Notes: generated from the sequence alone by a model not told the origin. Positions 32,341 through 43,047 are shown, numbered from the stretch's first letter. The stretch: DNA of 64,000 nt from Geobacteraceae bacterium (GCA_027404165.1 DAHZCG010000009.1:1-64000); one strand, 5' to 3'. A program made the numbers and translations.

Positions 32341-33144
32341 ATGAGCAGGCTTACCCAGCGACTTGCGGCGCTTAAAGCATCGAATGAAAAAGCCTTGGTG
32401 ACGTTTATTACGGCCGGGGATCCGAACCTGACGATAACAGAGGAGATGATTCATCTGCTGGAAGAATCAGGGGCCGATATCATTGAGCTTGGTGTGCCTT
32501 TTTCGGACCCCATGGCCGACGGGCCAACGATTCAGCTTTCCTCGGAGCGGGCATTAGCCGCGGGCACGACCCTGACAGCCATCCTTGATACAGTCCAAAA
32601 TGTCCGCAGATCGACAAACATCCCCATTATTCTGATGGGGTATCTCAATCCGATCCATGCCTACGGTTACGAACGTTTCTGCCATGATGCCACTCAGGCC
32701 GGGGTTGACGGAGTTCTGCTGGTTGACATGCCGCCCGAGGAGGCCGATGATTTTCTACGGACCGCAAACAGGCACGGTCTGAACGTCATATTCCTTCTCA
32801 CTCCCACCTCTGACAGACCCCGCATTGACACCGTCAACAAACTGGGCCGCGGCTTTATTTACTATGTCACCGTTACCGGGGTTACCGGGGCACGGCAAGC
32901 GATATCAGACTCCCTTGCAAGCGAGCTGGCGAAGGTCAAGAACACGGTTACACTGCCGATCATGGCAGGCTTTGGCATCTCGACCCCCGAGCAGGCCGCC
33001 AGCGTGGCCGCCCTGGCAGACGGGGTTGTCGTGGGGAGCGCCATCGTCAAACTCTTCCAGCAACATTCCGGAAATCAACTTCGTCATGAACTGATGAGCC
33101 TTGTCAAGAGACTCAAGCAGGCCATCTCGGTAACGGCAATCTGA
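32341..33144 (+). CDS. trpA: Tryptophan synthase alpha chain
   Basis: A 267-residue TIM-barrel enzyme that splits indole-3-glycerol phosphate into indole and glyceraldehyde 3-phosphate, passing indole to TrpB. Signature [27 protein letters not shown] holds the catalytic Glu (IIELG) and Asp (FSDPMADG). [15 protein letters not shown] [14 protein letters not shown] and the phosphate loop [10 protein letters not shown] are also present. Length is normal. trpB is not next to it: the upstream neighbour is the chemoreceptor. The accD-folC-lptD genes follow. Confidence 0.97.
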   Translation: MSRLTQRLAALKASNEKALVTFITAGDPNLTITEEMIHLLEESGADIIELGVPFSDPMADGPTIQLSSERALAAGTTLTAILDTVQNVRRSTNIPIILMGYLNPIHAYGYERFCHDATQAGVDGVLLVDMPPEEADDFLRTANRHGLNVIFLLTPTSDRPRIDTVNKLGRGFIYYVTVTGVTGARQAISDSLASELAKVKNTVTLPIMAGFGISTPEQAASVAALADGVVVGSAIVKLFQQHSGNQLRHELMSLVKRLKQAISVTAI

Positions 33145-33230
33145 CTTGACAGCACGAGGCATTTCTGTTACCAAGCAACTTCACTTCCATTAAATTTTTT
33201 GAGCTAAACTAAATATCACGAGGTTCACCA

Positions 33231-34085
33231 ATGAGCTGGTTCACTAAGGAAAAAGCGGGCATAGACAAATCCGAAGGAAAGAAGATAAAGGTTCCCGAGG
33301 GGATGTGGATCAAGTGCGCGGGATGCTCGGAAACCATCCTCAGCAAGGAGATAGACATCAACCTGAACGTGTGTCCCAAGTGCGGCCATCACTACCGCAT
33401 TTCTGCCCGTCGTCGGCTTGAGGTACTGCTGGACGGAGGTACCTGGCAGGAATTCGACGCCGGAATAACGTCGGTTGATTTTCTGGAGTTCAAAGATGCC
33501 AAGAGCTATCAGGAGCGCATCGATGTCGCCCTGGCCAAGGGCGGTTCCAAGGATGCGGTCATCTGTGTCGAGGGAACGATAGACGGAACCGCGGTCCAGG
33601 TTGCCTGCTTTGATTTTTCCTTTATGGGCGGCAGTATGGGCAGTGTCGTGGGCGAAAAGATTACCCGTTCCATTGAGCGCGGACTTGCACGAAACCAGCC
33701 GGTAATCATCATCTCGGCCTCGGGCGGCGCCCGCATGCAGGAAAGCATCCTGTCCCTGATGCAGATGGCCAAAACCTCCGCTGCGCTTGCCAAACTCAAA
33801 AAGGCTGGGCTGCCCTATATATCCATCCTGACCGATCCGACGACAGGGGGGGTAACCGCCAGTTTCGCCATGCTTGGCGATCTCAACATCTCCGAGCCCA
33901 AAGCGCTGATCGGATTTGCCGGCCCTCGCGTCATCGAACAAACCATTCGCCAGAAACTGCCCGAGGGCTTTCAGAGGGCCGAATATCTGCTTGACCACGG
34001 CATGGTTGATGTCATCATCCCCCGCACGGAAATGCGTTCCCAAATAGGCTCGATTTTGAAAATGCTCCATCGCCCAGCGGCCTGA
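33231..34085 (+). CDS. accD: Acetyl-CoA carboxylase carboxyltransferase beta subunit
   Basis: A 284-residue subunit that, with AccA, transfers CO2 from carboxybiotin to acetyl-CoA, the first step of fatty acid synthesis. The N-terminal zinc ribbon has four Cys (29, 32, 48, 51: WIKCAGC and CPKCGHH). The carboxyltransferase core contains GGSMGSVVGEKITR, then ASGGARMQESILSLMQM and PTTGGVTASFAMLGD. All landmarks are intact. It is followed by folC after one base, a widespread bacterial accD-folC pair. Confidence 0.97.
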   Translation: MSWFTKEKAGIDKSEGKKIKVPEGMWIKCAGCSETILSKEIDINLNVCPKCGHHYRISARRRLEVLLDGGTWQEFDAGITSVDFLEFKDAKSYQERIDVALAKGGSKDAVICVEGTIDGTAVQVACFDFSFMGGSMGSVVGEKITRSIERGLARNQPVIIISASGGARMQESILSLMQMAKTSAALAKLKKAGLPYISILTDPTTGGVTASFAMLGDLNISEPKALIGFAGPRVIEQTIRQKLPEGFQRAEYLLDHGMVDVIIPRTEMRSQIGSILKMLHRPAA

Positions 34086-34086
34086 G

Positions 34087-35364
34087 ATGTCGTTGGATGA
34101 GGTCCTGGAGAAGCTCTATGCTCGACGCCGTTTCGGCATTCGCCCCGGTCTCGACAGGGTCCGGCTGCTTCTCGAACTTCTCGGACATCCTGAGAGCTCC
34201 TTCCGCAGCATCCATGTTGTCGGCACCAACGGCAAAGGCTCAACATCGGCCTTCCTGGCGAGTATTCTTGCCGCTGCAGGCCTGCGTACGGCACTGTTCA
34301 CCTCCCCACATCTGGTCAGTTTTACGGAGCGTCTCCGGATTAACGGCACTGAAATATCGCCGGATCGACTGAAACCTCTCCTCACGACGGTTCTGGATAT
34401 AGCCCCCGGAGATGCTACTTTTTTTGAGATCGTTACGGCCCTGGCCGCGCTGTATTTTTCAGAAGAGTCGGTCGATATCGCTATCATGGAAGCCGGTATG
34501 GGTGGCCGATCCGATGCCACTGCGGCTCTGGCTGGCGTCATGACGGTTGTAACCCCTCTATCCCTTGACCACTGCGACTATCTAGGAACAACACTGAAGC
34601 TGATCGCCGAAGAAAAGTGCGGAATCGCGGAGCCTGACACACCGGTCATTATCGGCCACCAGACAGCGGATGCTCGTGAGGCCATCAGTTCCAGTTTCCG
34701 TGCTGGCAAAAACCGGCTGGTATGGACCGACACAGCTGTTTCTGCTGACTGGAATCAGGATAGAACCCTCCGGTACCACGGCATCCGTTCCACGCTCAAC
34801 AATCTCACATCCGGAATCCCCGGGCGATACCAGGCGGATAACGCCTCGCTGGCCCTTGCCGCTGCCGAGTCAATTGCTGCTATGGGCATCAATGTTTCAG
34901 TTGAAGCACTACGAAGCGGCGTTTCACAGGCATGTTGGCCGGGGCGTATGGAAACCATTCCAGGCTCCCCCCGCCTGCTGCTGGACGGAGCGCATAACCC
35001 GGCCGGTGCTGCTGTCCTGGCCGAGGCATTAAAGGATTTTCGCTATCAGAGGTTGTTGCTGGTGCTTGGGATAATGGCCGACAAGGACGTGCACGAGATT
35101 ATATCCGCGCTGGCGCCGCTCATTGACACATGCTATTGTGTCAGCCCCGCGGTAGACCGGTCCATGGACGATACGAAATTGGCAGCCATCCTGACAGCGA
35201 TGGACATTCCCTCCCGGGCATGCGGCAGTGTCAGAACAGGAATAGAGTGCGCGCAGCGGGATGCCGAAAACGATGATCTGGTTCTCGTGTGCGGTTCGCT
35301 ATTTACCGTGGGTGAAGCAAAGGCTTGGCTGGCGGGGAGATCATTTGAGGGAATACGTGGCTAA
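34087..35364 (+). CDS. folC: Folylpolyglutamate/dihydrofolate synthase
   Basis: A 425-residue Mur-ligase-type enzyme that adds glutamate to dihydropteroate and then to folates. The P-loop is GTNGKGST at 46-53. TSPHLVSFTERLRINGTEIS follows. The Mur-ligase central motif is MEAGMGGRSDATAA, and LDGAHNPAGAAVL lies near the C-terminal domain. The start sits one base after accD. The 3' end overlaps the next gene lptD by eight bases, which uses GTG. Confidence 0.95.
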   Translation: MSLDEVLEKLYARRRFGIRPGLDRVRLLLELLGHPESSFRSIHVVGTNGKGSTSAFLASILAAAGLRTALFTSPHLVSFTERLRINGTEISPDRLKPLLTTVLDIAPGDATFFEIVTALAALYFSEESVDIAIMEAGMGGRSDATAALAGVMTVVTPLSLDHCDYLGTTLKLIAEEKCGIAEPDTPVIIGHQTADAREAISSSFRAGKNRLVWTDTAVSADWNQDRTLRYHGIRSTLNNLTSGIPGRYQADNASLALAAAESIAAMGINVSVEALRSGVSQACWPGRMETIPGSPRLLLDGAHNPAGAAVLAEALKDFRYQRLLLVLGIMADKDVHEIISALAPLIDTCYCVSPAVDRSMDDTKLAAILTAMDIPSRACGSVRTGIECAQRDAENDDLVLVCGSLFTVGEAKAWLAGRSFEGIRG

Positions 35365-37468
35365 GACATCATTGCCGATAACCATCCTCAGAACTGTTAT
35401 AACCACCCTCTGCGTGGTTTATTTGTCAACAGCTCTGGCCTGGGGAGAGACGCCCGGTGAGGTCGGCAATGACATGCGCATCAATGCCGATAGCATGGAC
35501 CACAACCAGGTATCTGACGTTATTACGGCCAAAGGCAATGTTGTGCTGCAGTGGCACGGCGCAACCCTCACCTGTGACAACGCAACGTATGACCGATCAA
35601 AAAGGATTCTCATGGCCACAGGTCATGTCGTTATTATCAAAGGGAAAGATACGATCAAAGGCGAATCGGTCACTATCGATCTGGAAAGCGCACGCGGAGA
35701 ACTGTCCGGGGCGAATATTTTTGTAAAACAGAATAATGTCCATATCACCAGCGACAAGATTACCCGCACTGCTGACAATGATTACTCTGCCAGTCATGGC
35801 AGTTATACGACCTGCGACGCCCAGATCCCCTCCTGGAAATTCGGGGCCAGCGATCTTGACGTGACAATCGATGGATATGGAACCGCAAAAAATATTGTCT
35901 TCTACATCAAGGATATTCCGGTATTGTATCTTCCCTACCTCGTTTTTCCGGCCAAGCGAGAACGTCAATCCGGCTTTCTGTTCCCGCGATTTGGCTGGTC
36001 GGCGACCAAAGGATTTGAGACAGATCTATATTACTACTGGGCAATTTCACCAAGTCAAGAGGCCACTATTGACCTGGATATTCAAAGTAAACGTGGCGTC
36101 GGCACGGGCCTGGATTACCATTACCTGCGCAGGAAGGGTAGCGCCGGCAACCTGGGTGGTTACCTGATCTACGATCAGATAACCGACACCATGCGAGGTT
36201 TAGTCTCTCAAACTCACCAAGAGATTATTTCACCGGAGATGAACCTGCGCACATCGATTAACTGGACGAGCGACCGTTTATTTTTAAACGACTATGGCAC
36301 CAAAAGCGGCGAGTACAACCGTCAATCCAATGACAGCACCGTCAATTTCCTCAAAACGTGGCAAAACTACGCTTTGACCGCCAACCTGCGTTACACTCAG
36401 GATTATTACGCATCCTCCAACAACAGTACCCTTCAAACCCTGCCGGAAATCGGCCTGGCTGCGGTACGCCAGCAGATCTTTTCCACCCCGGTCTACTTTG
36501 ACCTCGATAGCATCGCAAGCAATTTTTACCGGGAAAGCGGTACCCGCGGGCAACGCTTCTACGGATTTCCCCGTCTTACTCTGGTGACTGGAATCCCGGG
36601 ATATCTCAGCATGTCAGCCTATGCCGGCACCCATCTTCGAGCATACAATACAGACAACAACTCGTCCGGTAGTCCGGTAAATATGCGTGATGGTATTCTG
36701 CTGCCCGAAGCGGGCCTGCGCCTTTCCACCTCCTTCAGCAAGGTGTACGAAATAGGCGGTGCACAGCTGATGAAACTGCGGCACGAAATGATGCCGGAGA
36801 TTAGCTATACTTACATACCACAACGGGACCAGTCACGTTTTCCGTTTTACGATTACAAGGACCTCATCATCCATCAGAACGTACTGTACTACTCACTGAC
36901 AAGCTTTCTCGGCGGTAAGTTCCGCAGCGGTGAAACAACCGAATACCGCGATTTGATGCGCGTGAAACTCTCCCAAGGTTACAGTATCGGCGGCAACAGG
37001 CAGGACCTCCTCACGGTCGTTGATGCCCAGCGCCCCTGGTCGGATGTCATACTGGAATCGGACACGTGGGTGCACCCCCACGCCAGATTGACTTTTGATG
37101 CCCGTTACAATGTTTACGGCAACTACCTGTCCAGCGCCGCACCTGGCGTGCAATTTGATGACAATCGCGGCACAACCGCAGATGTCAGCTACCACATGGA
37201 GCATAACGAAGTTGAGTATTTGGAAGGACATCTCGCCACAAAGATATTCAAACCATGGGCCTTCGGCTACTCAACACGTTTCTCTTTTGACCGTCAGAAC
37301 TTCCTTGAATCGGTCTATTCTGCCGAATATACCCACCAATGCTGGAGCATCAGCGTCTCAATCCGCGACCGGCGTGTCACCAATCCCGGGCTTTCCCCCT
37401 CATTCAATTTCAGCCTTACGGGTGCTTTCGGCTCCGGTTCACCTCCCAGCGCTTTGGCCGGAAAATAG
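35357..37468 (+). CDS. lptD: LPS-assembly outer membrane protein LptD
   Basis: A 703-residue outer-membrane protein that inserts lipopolysaccharide into the outer leaflet together with LptE. An N-terminal signal peptide ends near ALAWG. An LptA/OstA-like beta-jellyroll (about 38-150) follows: VITAKGNVVLQWHGATLTCD and KGESVTIDLESARG are typical. The C-terminal two thirds is a beta-barrel (YLPYLVFPAKRERQSGFLFP is a family block). GTG 35357 with GAGGG upstream is chosen because it places the signal peptide correctly. Cys are few (CD near the N-terminus, TTCDAQ, QCWS), fewer or differently placed than the disulfides of E. coli LptD. Confidence 0.93.
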   Translation: MAKTSLPITILRTVITTLCVVYLSTALAWGETPGEVGNDMRINADSMDHNQVSDVITAKGNVVLQWHGATLTCDNATYDRSKRILMATGHVVIIKGKDTIKGESVTIDLESARGELSGANIFVKQNNVHITSDKITRTADNDYSASHGSYTTCDAQIPSWKFGASDLDVTIDGYGTAKNIVFYIKDIPVLYLPYLVFPAKRERQSGFLFPRFGWSATKGFETDLYYYWAISPSQEATIDLDIQSKRGVGTGLDYHYLRRKGSAGNLGGYLIYDQITDTMRGLVSQTHQEIISPEMNLRTSINWTSDRLFLNDYGTKSGEYNRQSNDSTVNFLKTWQNYALTANLRYTQDYYASSNNSTLQTLPEIGLAAVRQQIFSTPVYFDLDSIASNFYRESGTRGQRFYGFPRLTLVTGIPGYLSMSAYAGTHLRAYNTDNNSSGSPVNMRDGILLPEAGLRLSTSFSKVYEIGGAQLMKLRHEMMPEISYTYIPQRDQSRFPFYDYKDLIIHQNVLYYSLTSFLGGKFRSGETTEYRDLMRVKLSQGYSIGGNRQDLLTVVDAQRPWSDVILESDTWVHPHARLTFDARYNVYGNYLSSAAPGVQFDDNRGTTADVSYHMEHNEVEYLEGHLATKIFKPWAFGYSTRFSFDRQNFLESVYSAEYTHQCWSISVSIRDRRVTNPGLSPSFNFSLTGAFGSGSPPSALAGK

Positions 37469-37498
37469 GCGTAACCACGTATTCTCCGCAAATTAATG

Positions 37499-37549
37499 CA
37501 ATCAAATGGGGGCACTCTCCACGAAGAGAGTGCCCCCATTTGATTGTTT
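37499..37549. terminator. Bidirectional terminator between lptD and a convergent gene
   Basis: A perfect 21-bp stem (37499-37519 with 37526-37546) around CACGAA, followed by TTT on the plus strand; the arms start CAATCAAATGGGGGCACTC. It ends lptD and the minus-strand methyltransferase gene at 37609. Confidence 0.88.
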
Positions 37550-37608
37550 CACGTAATGGCACATTACAGCTTTTCCAGCCATGAGCCACACAGACGCGAG
37601 TGTTATTT

Positions 37609-38694
37609 TCACCTGGTATACTGCAGCAAAAACATAGCCTTTTGGTATACGCGTACTGAATCGAGGAGTTCGGGACCAAGCGAGTGACGTGCTACCGGAC
37701 TGCGAAAAGAGCGCAGAAAACTGCGCTCCCGCCAACCGAGAAGCGGGTTCTCAAAACCGAGACGCGGTGGCAGCTGAACTGTCCCGAACTGCAAAGGAGT
37801 GATAACTCTCCTCAGACAGGGATTGAGCAAGAGGTAATTCAAGGCGCTATCCAGGTTGTTCCTTTTGGTGGCATGACCCAGATAAAACAGGAAATTACCG
37901 CTGGATTGCCGATCCGATTCCATCCGCCTGATTCTCTTCAGCTCATCATCGACTTGTTCCAGAGCATCGCAATGAGCAAACTGGAGTAGTTCCAGACCTG
38001 TCTGGCGTATCAGCTCCAACACCTCATCAATGCGGAATGTCTTCACACAAGGGTGTAGCAGGGAGTCAGCCAGACCGGCATCGAATCCGGCTTCATCGGA
38101 ACTATCAACGAATGCCCGTAACCGGGATCCCTTGGCCGAGCGCCTGATGATGTCTTTTGCACGAGCGGCATCGCGGACTCCCAACAAGCGGAAAACCCGC
38201 CGGATGGACTCCTCCTCGCGTCTGGCATAGCGGTTATATATCATTACCCGCACAATCCCCCCCGCCGCCAGACGCGCTTCAAGCGATCTCAGCCCCACCA
38301 CGGGATCATCCAGATGATGGAGTACACCAAAGGCATCGATCAGACCGAAAGGACCCGGAGCAGCAGCGGCATCGAGCAGATCACCGGTTCGGTAACGAAC
38401 ATTGTGGCAACCGTGAAGCAGGCAGTGCAGGCGAGCCCTGCGGAGACTACTCGCCGAAAGATCCAGGGCGGTTATTTCAGATGCGGGATTCGCCACGGAA
38501 AACGGATAGGGAGAAAAACTTCCGCAACCGGCTATCAGGATCCGTTGAGCCTCTTTTGGCGGCAGTTCACCGTTAAATCTCGTCCAGAGGGCTATCAGAT
38601 TGAGTGCATAGGTATCTCCGGTACGTACCGAAGCCAGCAGGGGGAATTGGGGATACGGGTATCGTTCGTAATGGCAGCGGACTGTTTCGGACAT
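37609..38694 (-). CDS. SAM-dependent methyltransferase, class I
   Basis: A 361-residue methyltransferase with unknown substrate. The SAM-binding motif I is RILIAGCGSFSPYPFSVANP (about 51-70), followed by ITALDLSASSLRRAR (motif II). DAFGVLHHLDDP matches motif IV, and GGIVRVMIYNRYAR follows. The C-terminal 150 residues carry a helical extension (FRIDEVLELIRQTGLELLQFAHCD, then a charged helix) and end with a basic segment. It resembles methyltransferase-12/25 families but has an unusual C-terminus that I cannot assign. It stands alone, convergent with lptD. Confidence 0.85.
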   Translation of the reverse strand: MSETVRCHYERYPYPQFPLLASVRTGDTYALNLIALWTRFNGELPPKEAQRILIAGCGSFSPYPFSVANPASEITALDLSASSLRRARLHCLLHGCHNVRYRTGDLLDAAAAPGPFGLIDAFGVLHHLDDPVVGLRSLEARLAAGGIVRVMIYNRYARREEESIRRVFRLLGVRDAARAKDIIRRSAKGSRLRAFVDSSDEAGFDAGLADSLLHPCVKTFRIDEVLELIRQTGLELLQFAHCDALEQVDDELKRIRRMESDRQSSGNFLFYLGHATKRNNLDSALNYLLLNPCLRRVITPLQFGTVQLPPRLGFENPLLGWRERSFLRSFRSPVARHSLGPELLDSVRVYQKAMFLLQYTR

Positions 38695-38858
38695 GTTTCA
38701 CTCTATCAAGACATTACTGACGTATCAAATAATTTCCGGGAATGTTTTTTAAAAATAGTTTTTGGATGTTCATACCCCGATTATTGACACCACCCTTGAA
38801 ACTTACTGTCAAGTATATCAGGCCCGGAGATCATTTCACATGAAACCGCACACCAGAC

Positions 38859-38890
38859 AAAAAAAGCCCCTCCGAAGGGGAGAGGCTTTT
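38859..38890 (-). terminator. Terminator of the OB-fold protein gene
   Basis: On the minus strand GCCTCTCC pairs with GGAGGGGC across CCTTC, followed by a run of T. It ends the minus-strand gene at 38916. Confidence 0.8.
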
Positions 38891-38915
38891 CTACAGCAGC
38901 GGGCCAGGAGGCCAT

Positions 38916-39746
38916 CTACTTGGTAATTTTGCTGTCTTCGATAATCACGGCATATTTGTAACCGGAACCAAAGTCTTTGTCTTTGTACAGCGTTCCCTTT
39001 ATTGTGACTACGTCACCCACATCCGCTGTGTCAGTAACAGAAGTGCAGACCAGATCATGCGTTTTCTTCTTGGCTGACCCGGTACCATCCTGAATATGAA
39101 TCCAGTTTTTACCCATGATCCCGCCGGACACCTTGACAACCTGCCCGCGTATAACAACCTGCTTCTTATTGAGCCTGGCACTGTGTTTGATGGCTCCTTC
39201 TACAGTGTAGGCATTTGCTCCGGTTGCCTTTTTAACGGAAATCTTCACAACTTTGACTGTGGCAGCCCCCGCACTACCGGGTGAGATCCCCTGCGACTTT
39301 CCCGGATCTGGTGCAGCAATTTTCGCAGCACCGGAAAGAACACCATTCGAGAAGACGATCGAATCAAAGGTGCGTTTCAGGGATTTACTCTCGAATCTTC
39401 CCATCTCCACACCCGGTTTGAAGCTCATCTCGGCTCCAACCCTGACGGGTGTTTCGGCTACAGCCACCCAGGTTTTCTTGCCATTGGACTGCTCAATAAG
39501 CACGTAACTGTAACCACCGGCGTTCATGGTCTGAAGCACCTTGCCAACCAATGGTTGCGGGGCCGCTGACTTATCGGATGGTGCAGAAGGTGCTGCTACG
39601 GGCATGGCAGCATGCCCGGAATGTTTGGCAGGTGCAGCCGATTCAACCGCAGCAGGGCCAGCCGCAGGCTTTGCAGGCGTTTCAGCAGCCATGGCAACAG
39701 CTGCGAGAGTACAGAATGTTACGGACAGGAACATGGTCTTTTTCAT
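38916..39746 (-). CDS. Secreted OB-fold (nucleic-acid-binding-like) protein
   Basis: A 276-residue exported protein. A signal peptide (about 1-20, ending AMA) is followed by a low-complexity Ala/Pro-rich linker (about 21-65). A GW-type repeat domain (about 66-130, [22 protein letters not shown]) comes next, then an Ala/Gly linker, and an OB-fold domain (about 185-276) with [27 protein letters not shown]. Such domains occur in NrfJ-like proteins of dissimilatory bacteria, but the substrate is not known. AAGGGG lies just upstream. The gene is divergent from queC. Confidence 0.78.
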   Translation of the reverse strand: MKKTMFLSVTFCTLAAVAMAAETPAKPAAGPAAVESAAPAKHSGHAAMPVAAPSAPSDKSAAPQPLVGKVLQTMNAGGYSYVLIEQSNGKKTWVAVAETPVRVGAEMSFKPGVEMGRFESKSLKRTFDSIVFSNGVLSGAAKIAAPDPGKSQGISPGSAGAATVKVVKISVKKATGANAYTVEGAIKHSARLNKKQVVIRGQVVKVSGGIMGKNWIHIQDGTGSAKKKTHDLVCTSVTDTADVGDVVTIKGTLYKDKDFGSGYKYAVIIEDSKITK

Positions 39747-39838
39747 ACAATCCCCTTTTTTGGATTTACCGACATCGTTTTTCTGATACTATCATGAAAA
39801 TATTGGTTCTGAAACGTCAAAAACGGGGTACATATCAT

Positions 39839-40516
39839 ATGAAACAAAACGCAGTAGTTCTGTACAGCGGTGGGCTGGACTCCACCACCTGCCTGGCAAT
39901 GGCCGCAGACGAAGGATTTGCGCCCTATGCTATCAGTTTTTCATATGGGCAGCGACACAGTTACGAACTTGACGTTGCCAAAGCCAATGCGAAGCGGATG
40001 GGAGCGCAGGAACATTTGGTAGTGGATTTTGACCTGCGGCTGATGGGCGGCAGCGCCTTGACGGCAGATATTGATGTCCCGAAAAAAGGGGTTGGAAACG
40101 AGATCCCGGTGACCTATGTACCGGCCCGCAACACTATTTTTCTTTCTTTTGCCCTGGGATGGGCAGAGGTACTGGGCGCCTTTGACATCTACATCGGTGT
40201 CAATGCCTTGGATTATTCCGGTTACCCCGACTGTCGCCCCGAATACATAACCGCCTACGAGAACATGGCCAACCTGGCTACAAAGGCCGGTATAGAGCAC
40301 ACAGGCCATTTTCGTATCCACACCCCGCTGATCAGCATGACCAAGGCCGAGATCATCAAGGCCGGCATCGCTCTGAATGTGGACTACGGCCTGACTCACT
40401 CCTGCTATGACCCTTCTCCCGCCGGACTATCCTGCGGACAGTGCGATTCGTGCAGACTGCGATTGAAAGGATTCAGCGAGGCCGGGTTGACTGACCCGCT
40501 GTTGTATCTCAACTAA
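39839..40516 (+). CDS. queC: 7-cyano-7-deazaguanine synthase
   Basis: A 225-residue ATP-dependent enzyme that turns 7-carboxy-7-deazaguanine into preQ0, a precursor of queuosine in tRNA. The ATP-binding PP-loop [11 protein letters not shown] is at 7-17. [11 protein letters not shown] and [17 protein letters not shown] are family blocks. The zinc site with four Cys is near the C-terminus ([19 protein letters not shown]). ATG 39839 matches the family length; the ATG at 39794 would add 15 residues. No other queuosine genes are nearby. Confidence 0.96.
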   Translation: MKQNAVVLYSGGLDSTTCLAMAADEGFAPYAISFSYGQRHSYELDVAKANAKRMGAQEHLVVDFDLRLMGGSALTADIDVPKKGVGNEIPVTYVPARNTIFLSFALGWAEVLGAFDIYIGVNALDYSGYPDCRPEYITAYENMANLATKAGIEHTGHFRIHTPLISMTKAEIIKAGIALNVDYGLTHSCYDPSPAGLSCGQCDSCRLRLKGFSEAGLTDPLLYLN

Positions 40517-40582
40517 AGGAAAAAGCTGGATAAATTTATCCACAATATTTAGCTTAAAGCGGAGCGTCTAGCGAAATCATTT

Positions 40583-40618
40583 AAAAGGGTTTAACCGTCA
40601 TAAAGTTAAACCCTTTTT
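40583..40618. terminator. Bidirectional terminator between queC and ruvA
   Basis: AAAAGGGTTTAAC (40583-40595) pairs perfectly with GTTAAACCCTTTT (40605-40617). T- and A-rich flanks on both sides let it stop queC (plus) and ruvA (minus). Confidence 0.88.
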
Positions 40619-40669
40619 GCTCAGCCGTGAGACATATAGTCTTTGCTTTATATAAATGTGCAGCCATCC

Positions 40670-41266
40670 TCACTTCATCAAAAACTTCAACGCCTGTTTC
40701 AACAATTCTTCTACACCGGCTCCTCCGCTGGCATCCAGACCTGCCAGTGCCTTTCGGACCTGTGGCTCCTTATACCCCAGATTCAGCAGTGCCGAAATCA
40801 CATCATCCAAGACATCTTCTTCCGGGATCCCGTGCACCTCTGTTTTGGGCAGCGCAGAGAGATCCAGTTTACCGACCTTGTCTTTCAATTCGAGTATCAG
40901 TCGCTCAGCGGTTTTCTTGCCAATACCCGGGATGGTGGAAAGCTTGTGAATATCATTGAGACTTAGGGCCTGGGCCAATGCGGCTGGTTGGATATTTGAG
41001 AGAATATCCCGGGCCAGCTTGGGGCCGACACCGGAAACGGAGATCAACAGCTGAAAGAAAGACTTTTCCAAGCGGGTCCGGAAGCCATACAGCTGGATAG
41101 CATCTTCACGGACACTGGTATGAATATGCAGACTGACAACGCCCTCTTCGGGCAGTTCATAATAGGTGGAAAATGGGATCATAACACGGTAGCCGACCCC
41201 ATTTACGTCAAGGATGATATGATCGGGTGATTTGTGGGCTATCTTTCCGGTCAGCAATGCGATCAT
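40670..41266 (-). CDS. ruvA: Holliday junction helicase subunit RuvA
   Basis: A 198-residue protein that recognises Holliday junctions and loads the RuvB motor. The N-terminal OB domain ([28 protein letters not shown]), the two helix-hairpin-helix motifs (about 70-130: [20 protein letters not shown] and [19 protein letters not shown]), and the C-terminal RuvB-binding domain (about 150-198) are all present. It overlaps ruvC by four bases. ruvB is not within the window, unlike the common ruvCAB arrangement. Confidence 0.96.
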   Translation of the reverse strand: MIALLTGKIAHKSPDHIILDVNGVGYRVMIPFSTYYELPEEGVVSLHIHTSVREDAIQLYGFRTRLEKSFFQLLISVSGVGPKLARDILSNIQPAALAQALSLNDIHKLSTIPGIGKKTAERLILELKDKVGKLDLSALPKTEVHGIPEEDVLDDVISALLNLGYKEPQVRKALAGLDASGGAGVEELLKQALKFLMK

Positions 41267-41793
41267 GGTGTATAGTTCCTCCAGGACGTCCGGCGTTTTG
41301 CAACTGCGGGACCTGCTTTTTGGCGAAGCTCACGGGAGTTGATATGACAAACCGCCACTGCCAGGGCGTCAGAGGCGTCTTCCTGCGCAATTTCAGGCAA
41401 GCCGAGCAAAACCTTGAGCATCTTCTGGACCTGACCCTTCTCAGCCCTGCCCTGCCCCACTACAGCCTGCTTGACCTGCAGTGCCGTGTACTCGGCGACC
41501 GGCAACCCGGCATGAACCGCGGCAACAATGGCGGCCCCTCTGGCCTGGCCCAACTTGAGGGCGCTCTGCACATTGGTAGAGAAAAATATATTTTCTATCG
41601 CAACCTCATCGGGATGGAACTCGGCTATCACCTCGGTAAGTCCATCGAAAATCAGTTTTAGCCGCCCGGCAAAGTCTGTAGCCTTATCGGTAAAGATTGC
41701 TCCGTTGTCAACGTGAACTAAAGCGTGGCCCTGCTGATCCACGATGCCGTAACCGGTTATACGTGAACCTGGGTCGATACCGAGTACGCGCAT
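41263..41793 (-). CDS. ruvC: Holliday junction resolvase RuvC
   Basis: A 176-residue Mg-dependent nuclease that cuts Holliday junctions symmetrically. The catalytic acids are placed in [17 protein letters not shown] (Asp7), EVAIENIFF (Glu), and [11 protein letters not shown] (Asp near the C-terminus). It overlaps msrA by one base at its 5' end and ruvA at its 3' end. Together with RuvA and external RuvB it would finish recombination repair. Confidence 0.96.
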   Translation of the reverse strand: MRVLGIDPGSRITGYGIVDQQGHALVHVDNGAIFTDKATDFAGRLKLIFDGLTEVIAEFHPDEVAIENIFFSTNVQSALKLGQARGAAIVAAVHAGLPVAEYTALQVKQAVVGQGRAEKGQVQKMLKVLLGLPEIAQEDASDALAVAVCHINSRELRQKAGPAVAKRRTSWRNYTP

Positions 41794-42260
41794 CAGAATC
41801 CGCAGCCAGCAGAATGTTTCTGATGATACTTCTGATGATAGTCCTCTGCTTCCCAGAAGGTTGAGTACGGGACGATCTCGGTGACAACGGGGCGCCGCAG
41901 GCGAGCAGAATGTCCGAGAAGTTCACGTGATTTCTCCGCCATCTGCTTCTGCGCGTCAGAGTGGTAAAAGATTGCTGAGCGATATTGGGTGCCCGTATCA
42001 GGTCCCTGACGGTTGAGCTGGCTCGGATCGTGGCATTGCCAGAAGACATCCAGCAGTTGGTCATATGATATGATCGACGGGTCGAAGGTGACCTCGACCG
42101 CCTCGGCATGACCGGACATATCCGAGCAGACGTCACGGTAGGTGGGATGTTCCATATGACCGCCGATGTAACCGACCCGTGTCGAGATAATTCCAGGGAT
42201 TGTCGAGAATGCATCTTCAACACCCCAGAAGCAGCCTGCTGCAAAGGTGGCTTTTTCCAT
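41793..42260 (-). CDS. msrA: Peptide methionine-S-sulfoxide reductase
   Basis: A 155-residue enzyme that repairs oxidised methionine. The catalytic Cys is Cys10 in [31 protein letters not shown] and [11 protein letters not shown] follow, and [10 protein letters not shown] is the active-site block. The C-terminal recycling Cys is Cys in SAGCGF. ATG 42260 has GGAG upstream; an in-frame TTG at 42272 would add four residues. It is the first gene after yebC in a minus-strand series ending with ruvA; a terminator lies between yebC and msrA. Confidence 0.95.
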   Translation of the reverse strand: MEKATFAAGCFWGVEDAFSTIPGIISTRVGYIGGHMEHPTYRDVCSDMSGHAEAVEVTFDPSIISYDQLLDVFWQCHDPSQLNRQGPDTGTQYRSAIFYHSDAQKQMAEKSRELLGHSARLRRPVVTEIVPYSTFWEAEDYHQKYHQKHSAGCGF

Positions 42261-42274
42261 CAGGTTCTCCAAAC

Positions 42275-42299
42275 GTAAAAAAGGGGGCCGAAGCCCCCC
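42275..42299 (-). terminator. Terminator after yebC
   Basis: Reading the minus strand, AGGGGGGC pairs with GCCCCCT around TTCG and is followed by a TTTTTT run. It separates yebC from msrA. Confidence 0.8.
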
Positions 42300-42303
42300 T
42301 GCA

Positions 42304-43047
42304 TTACATCATGTTTTCCATCTCTTCCGCTGAAATATCGAAGTTTGAGTAGACGTTCTGGACGTCATCGCAATCCTCCATCTTATCCATCAGTCGCAAC
42401 ATACTTTCGGCCTGCTTTCCTTCAAGAACCGCCAACGTTTGCGGGATCATTGTGATCTCGGCGTTGACATGCTTAAAGCCCTTGGCAGCCAGCGCCTCGC
42501 GCACTTCAATAAAAGAACCTGGCTCAGTGGTAACCTCAAACTGCTCGTCCTGCTCAGCCACGTCATCTGCGCCGGCTTCCAAGGCAGCCTCAAAGAGTTG
42601 ATCAAAATCTACGGAGCGATCGTAGAGGATCAAGCCTTTTTTACTAAACATCCAGGAAACACAGCCTGCCTCGCCCATATTGCCGTTGTTTTTGGAAAAA
42701 ATGCTGCGCACCTCGGAAACAGAACGGTTACGATTGTCGGTCAACACTTCGACCAGCACGGCAGCGCCACCAGGACCATAGCCTTCGTAGATAATTTCCT
42801 CGTAGGTAACGCCCTCCATGCCTCCGGAGCCCTTTTTAATAGCCCGCTCGATATTATCCTTTGGCATATTTTCGGCTTTTGCCTTGTCGATTGCCGTCCT
42901 CAGGCGAGGATTGGCAACCGGATCAGCTCCGCCCAACTTGGCCGCTACGGAAATCTCCTTGATAATCTTGGTAAAGACCTTGCCACGCTTGGCATCAGCC
43001 GCGCCTTTTTTATGCTTGATCGTACTCCACTTGTTGTGACCTGACAT
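42304..43047 (-). CDS. yebC: YebC/TACO1-family regulatory protein
   Basis: A 247-residue protein of the YebC family, whose members act as transcription regulators or help ribosomes translate proline stretches. The N-terminus [20 protein letters not shown] and the block [12 protein letters not shown] are diagnostic, and [21 protein letters not shown] follows. Length is normal. AAAGGAG lies upstream of ATG 43047. It sits ahead of msrA-ruvC-ruvA as in many bacteria that carry yebC-ruvC. Confidence 0.95.
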   Translation of the reverse strand: MSGHNKWSTIKHKKGAADAKRGKVFTKIIKEISVAAKLGGADPVANPRLRTAIDKAKAENMPKDNIERAIKKGSGGMEGVTYEEIIYEGYGPGGAAVLVEVLTDNRNRSVSEVRSIFSKNNGNMGEAGCVSWMFSKKGLILYDRSVDFDQLFEAALEAGADDVAEQDEQFEVTTEPGSFIEVREALAAKGFKHVNAEITMIPQTLAVLEGKQAESMLRLMDKMEDCDDVQNVYSNFDISAEEMENMM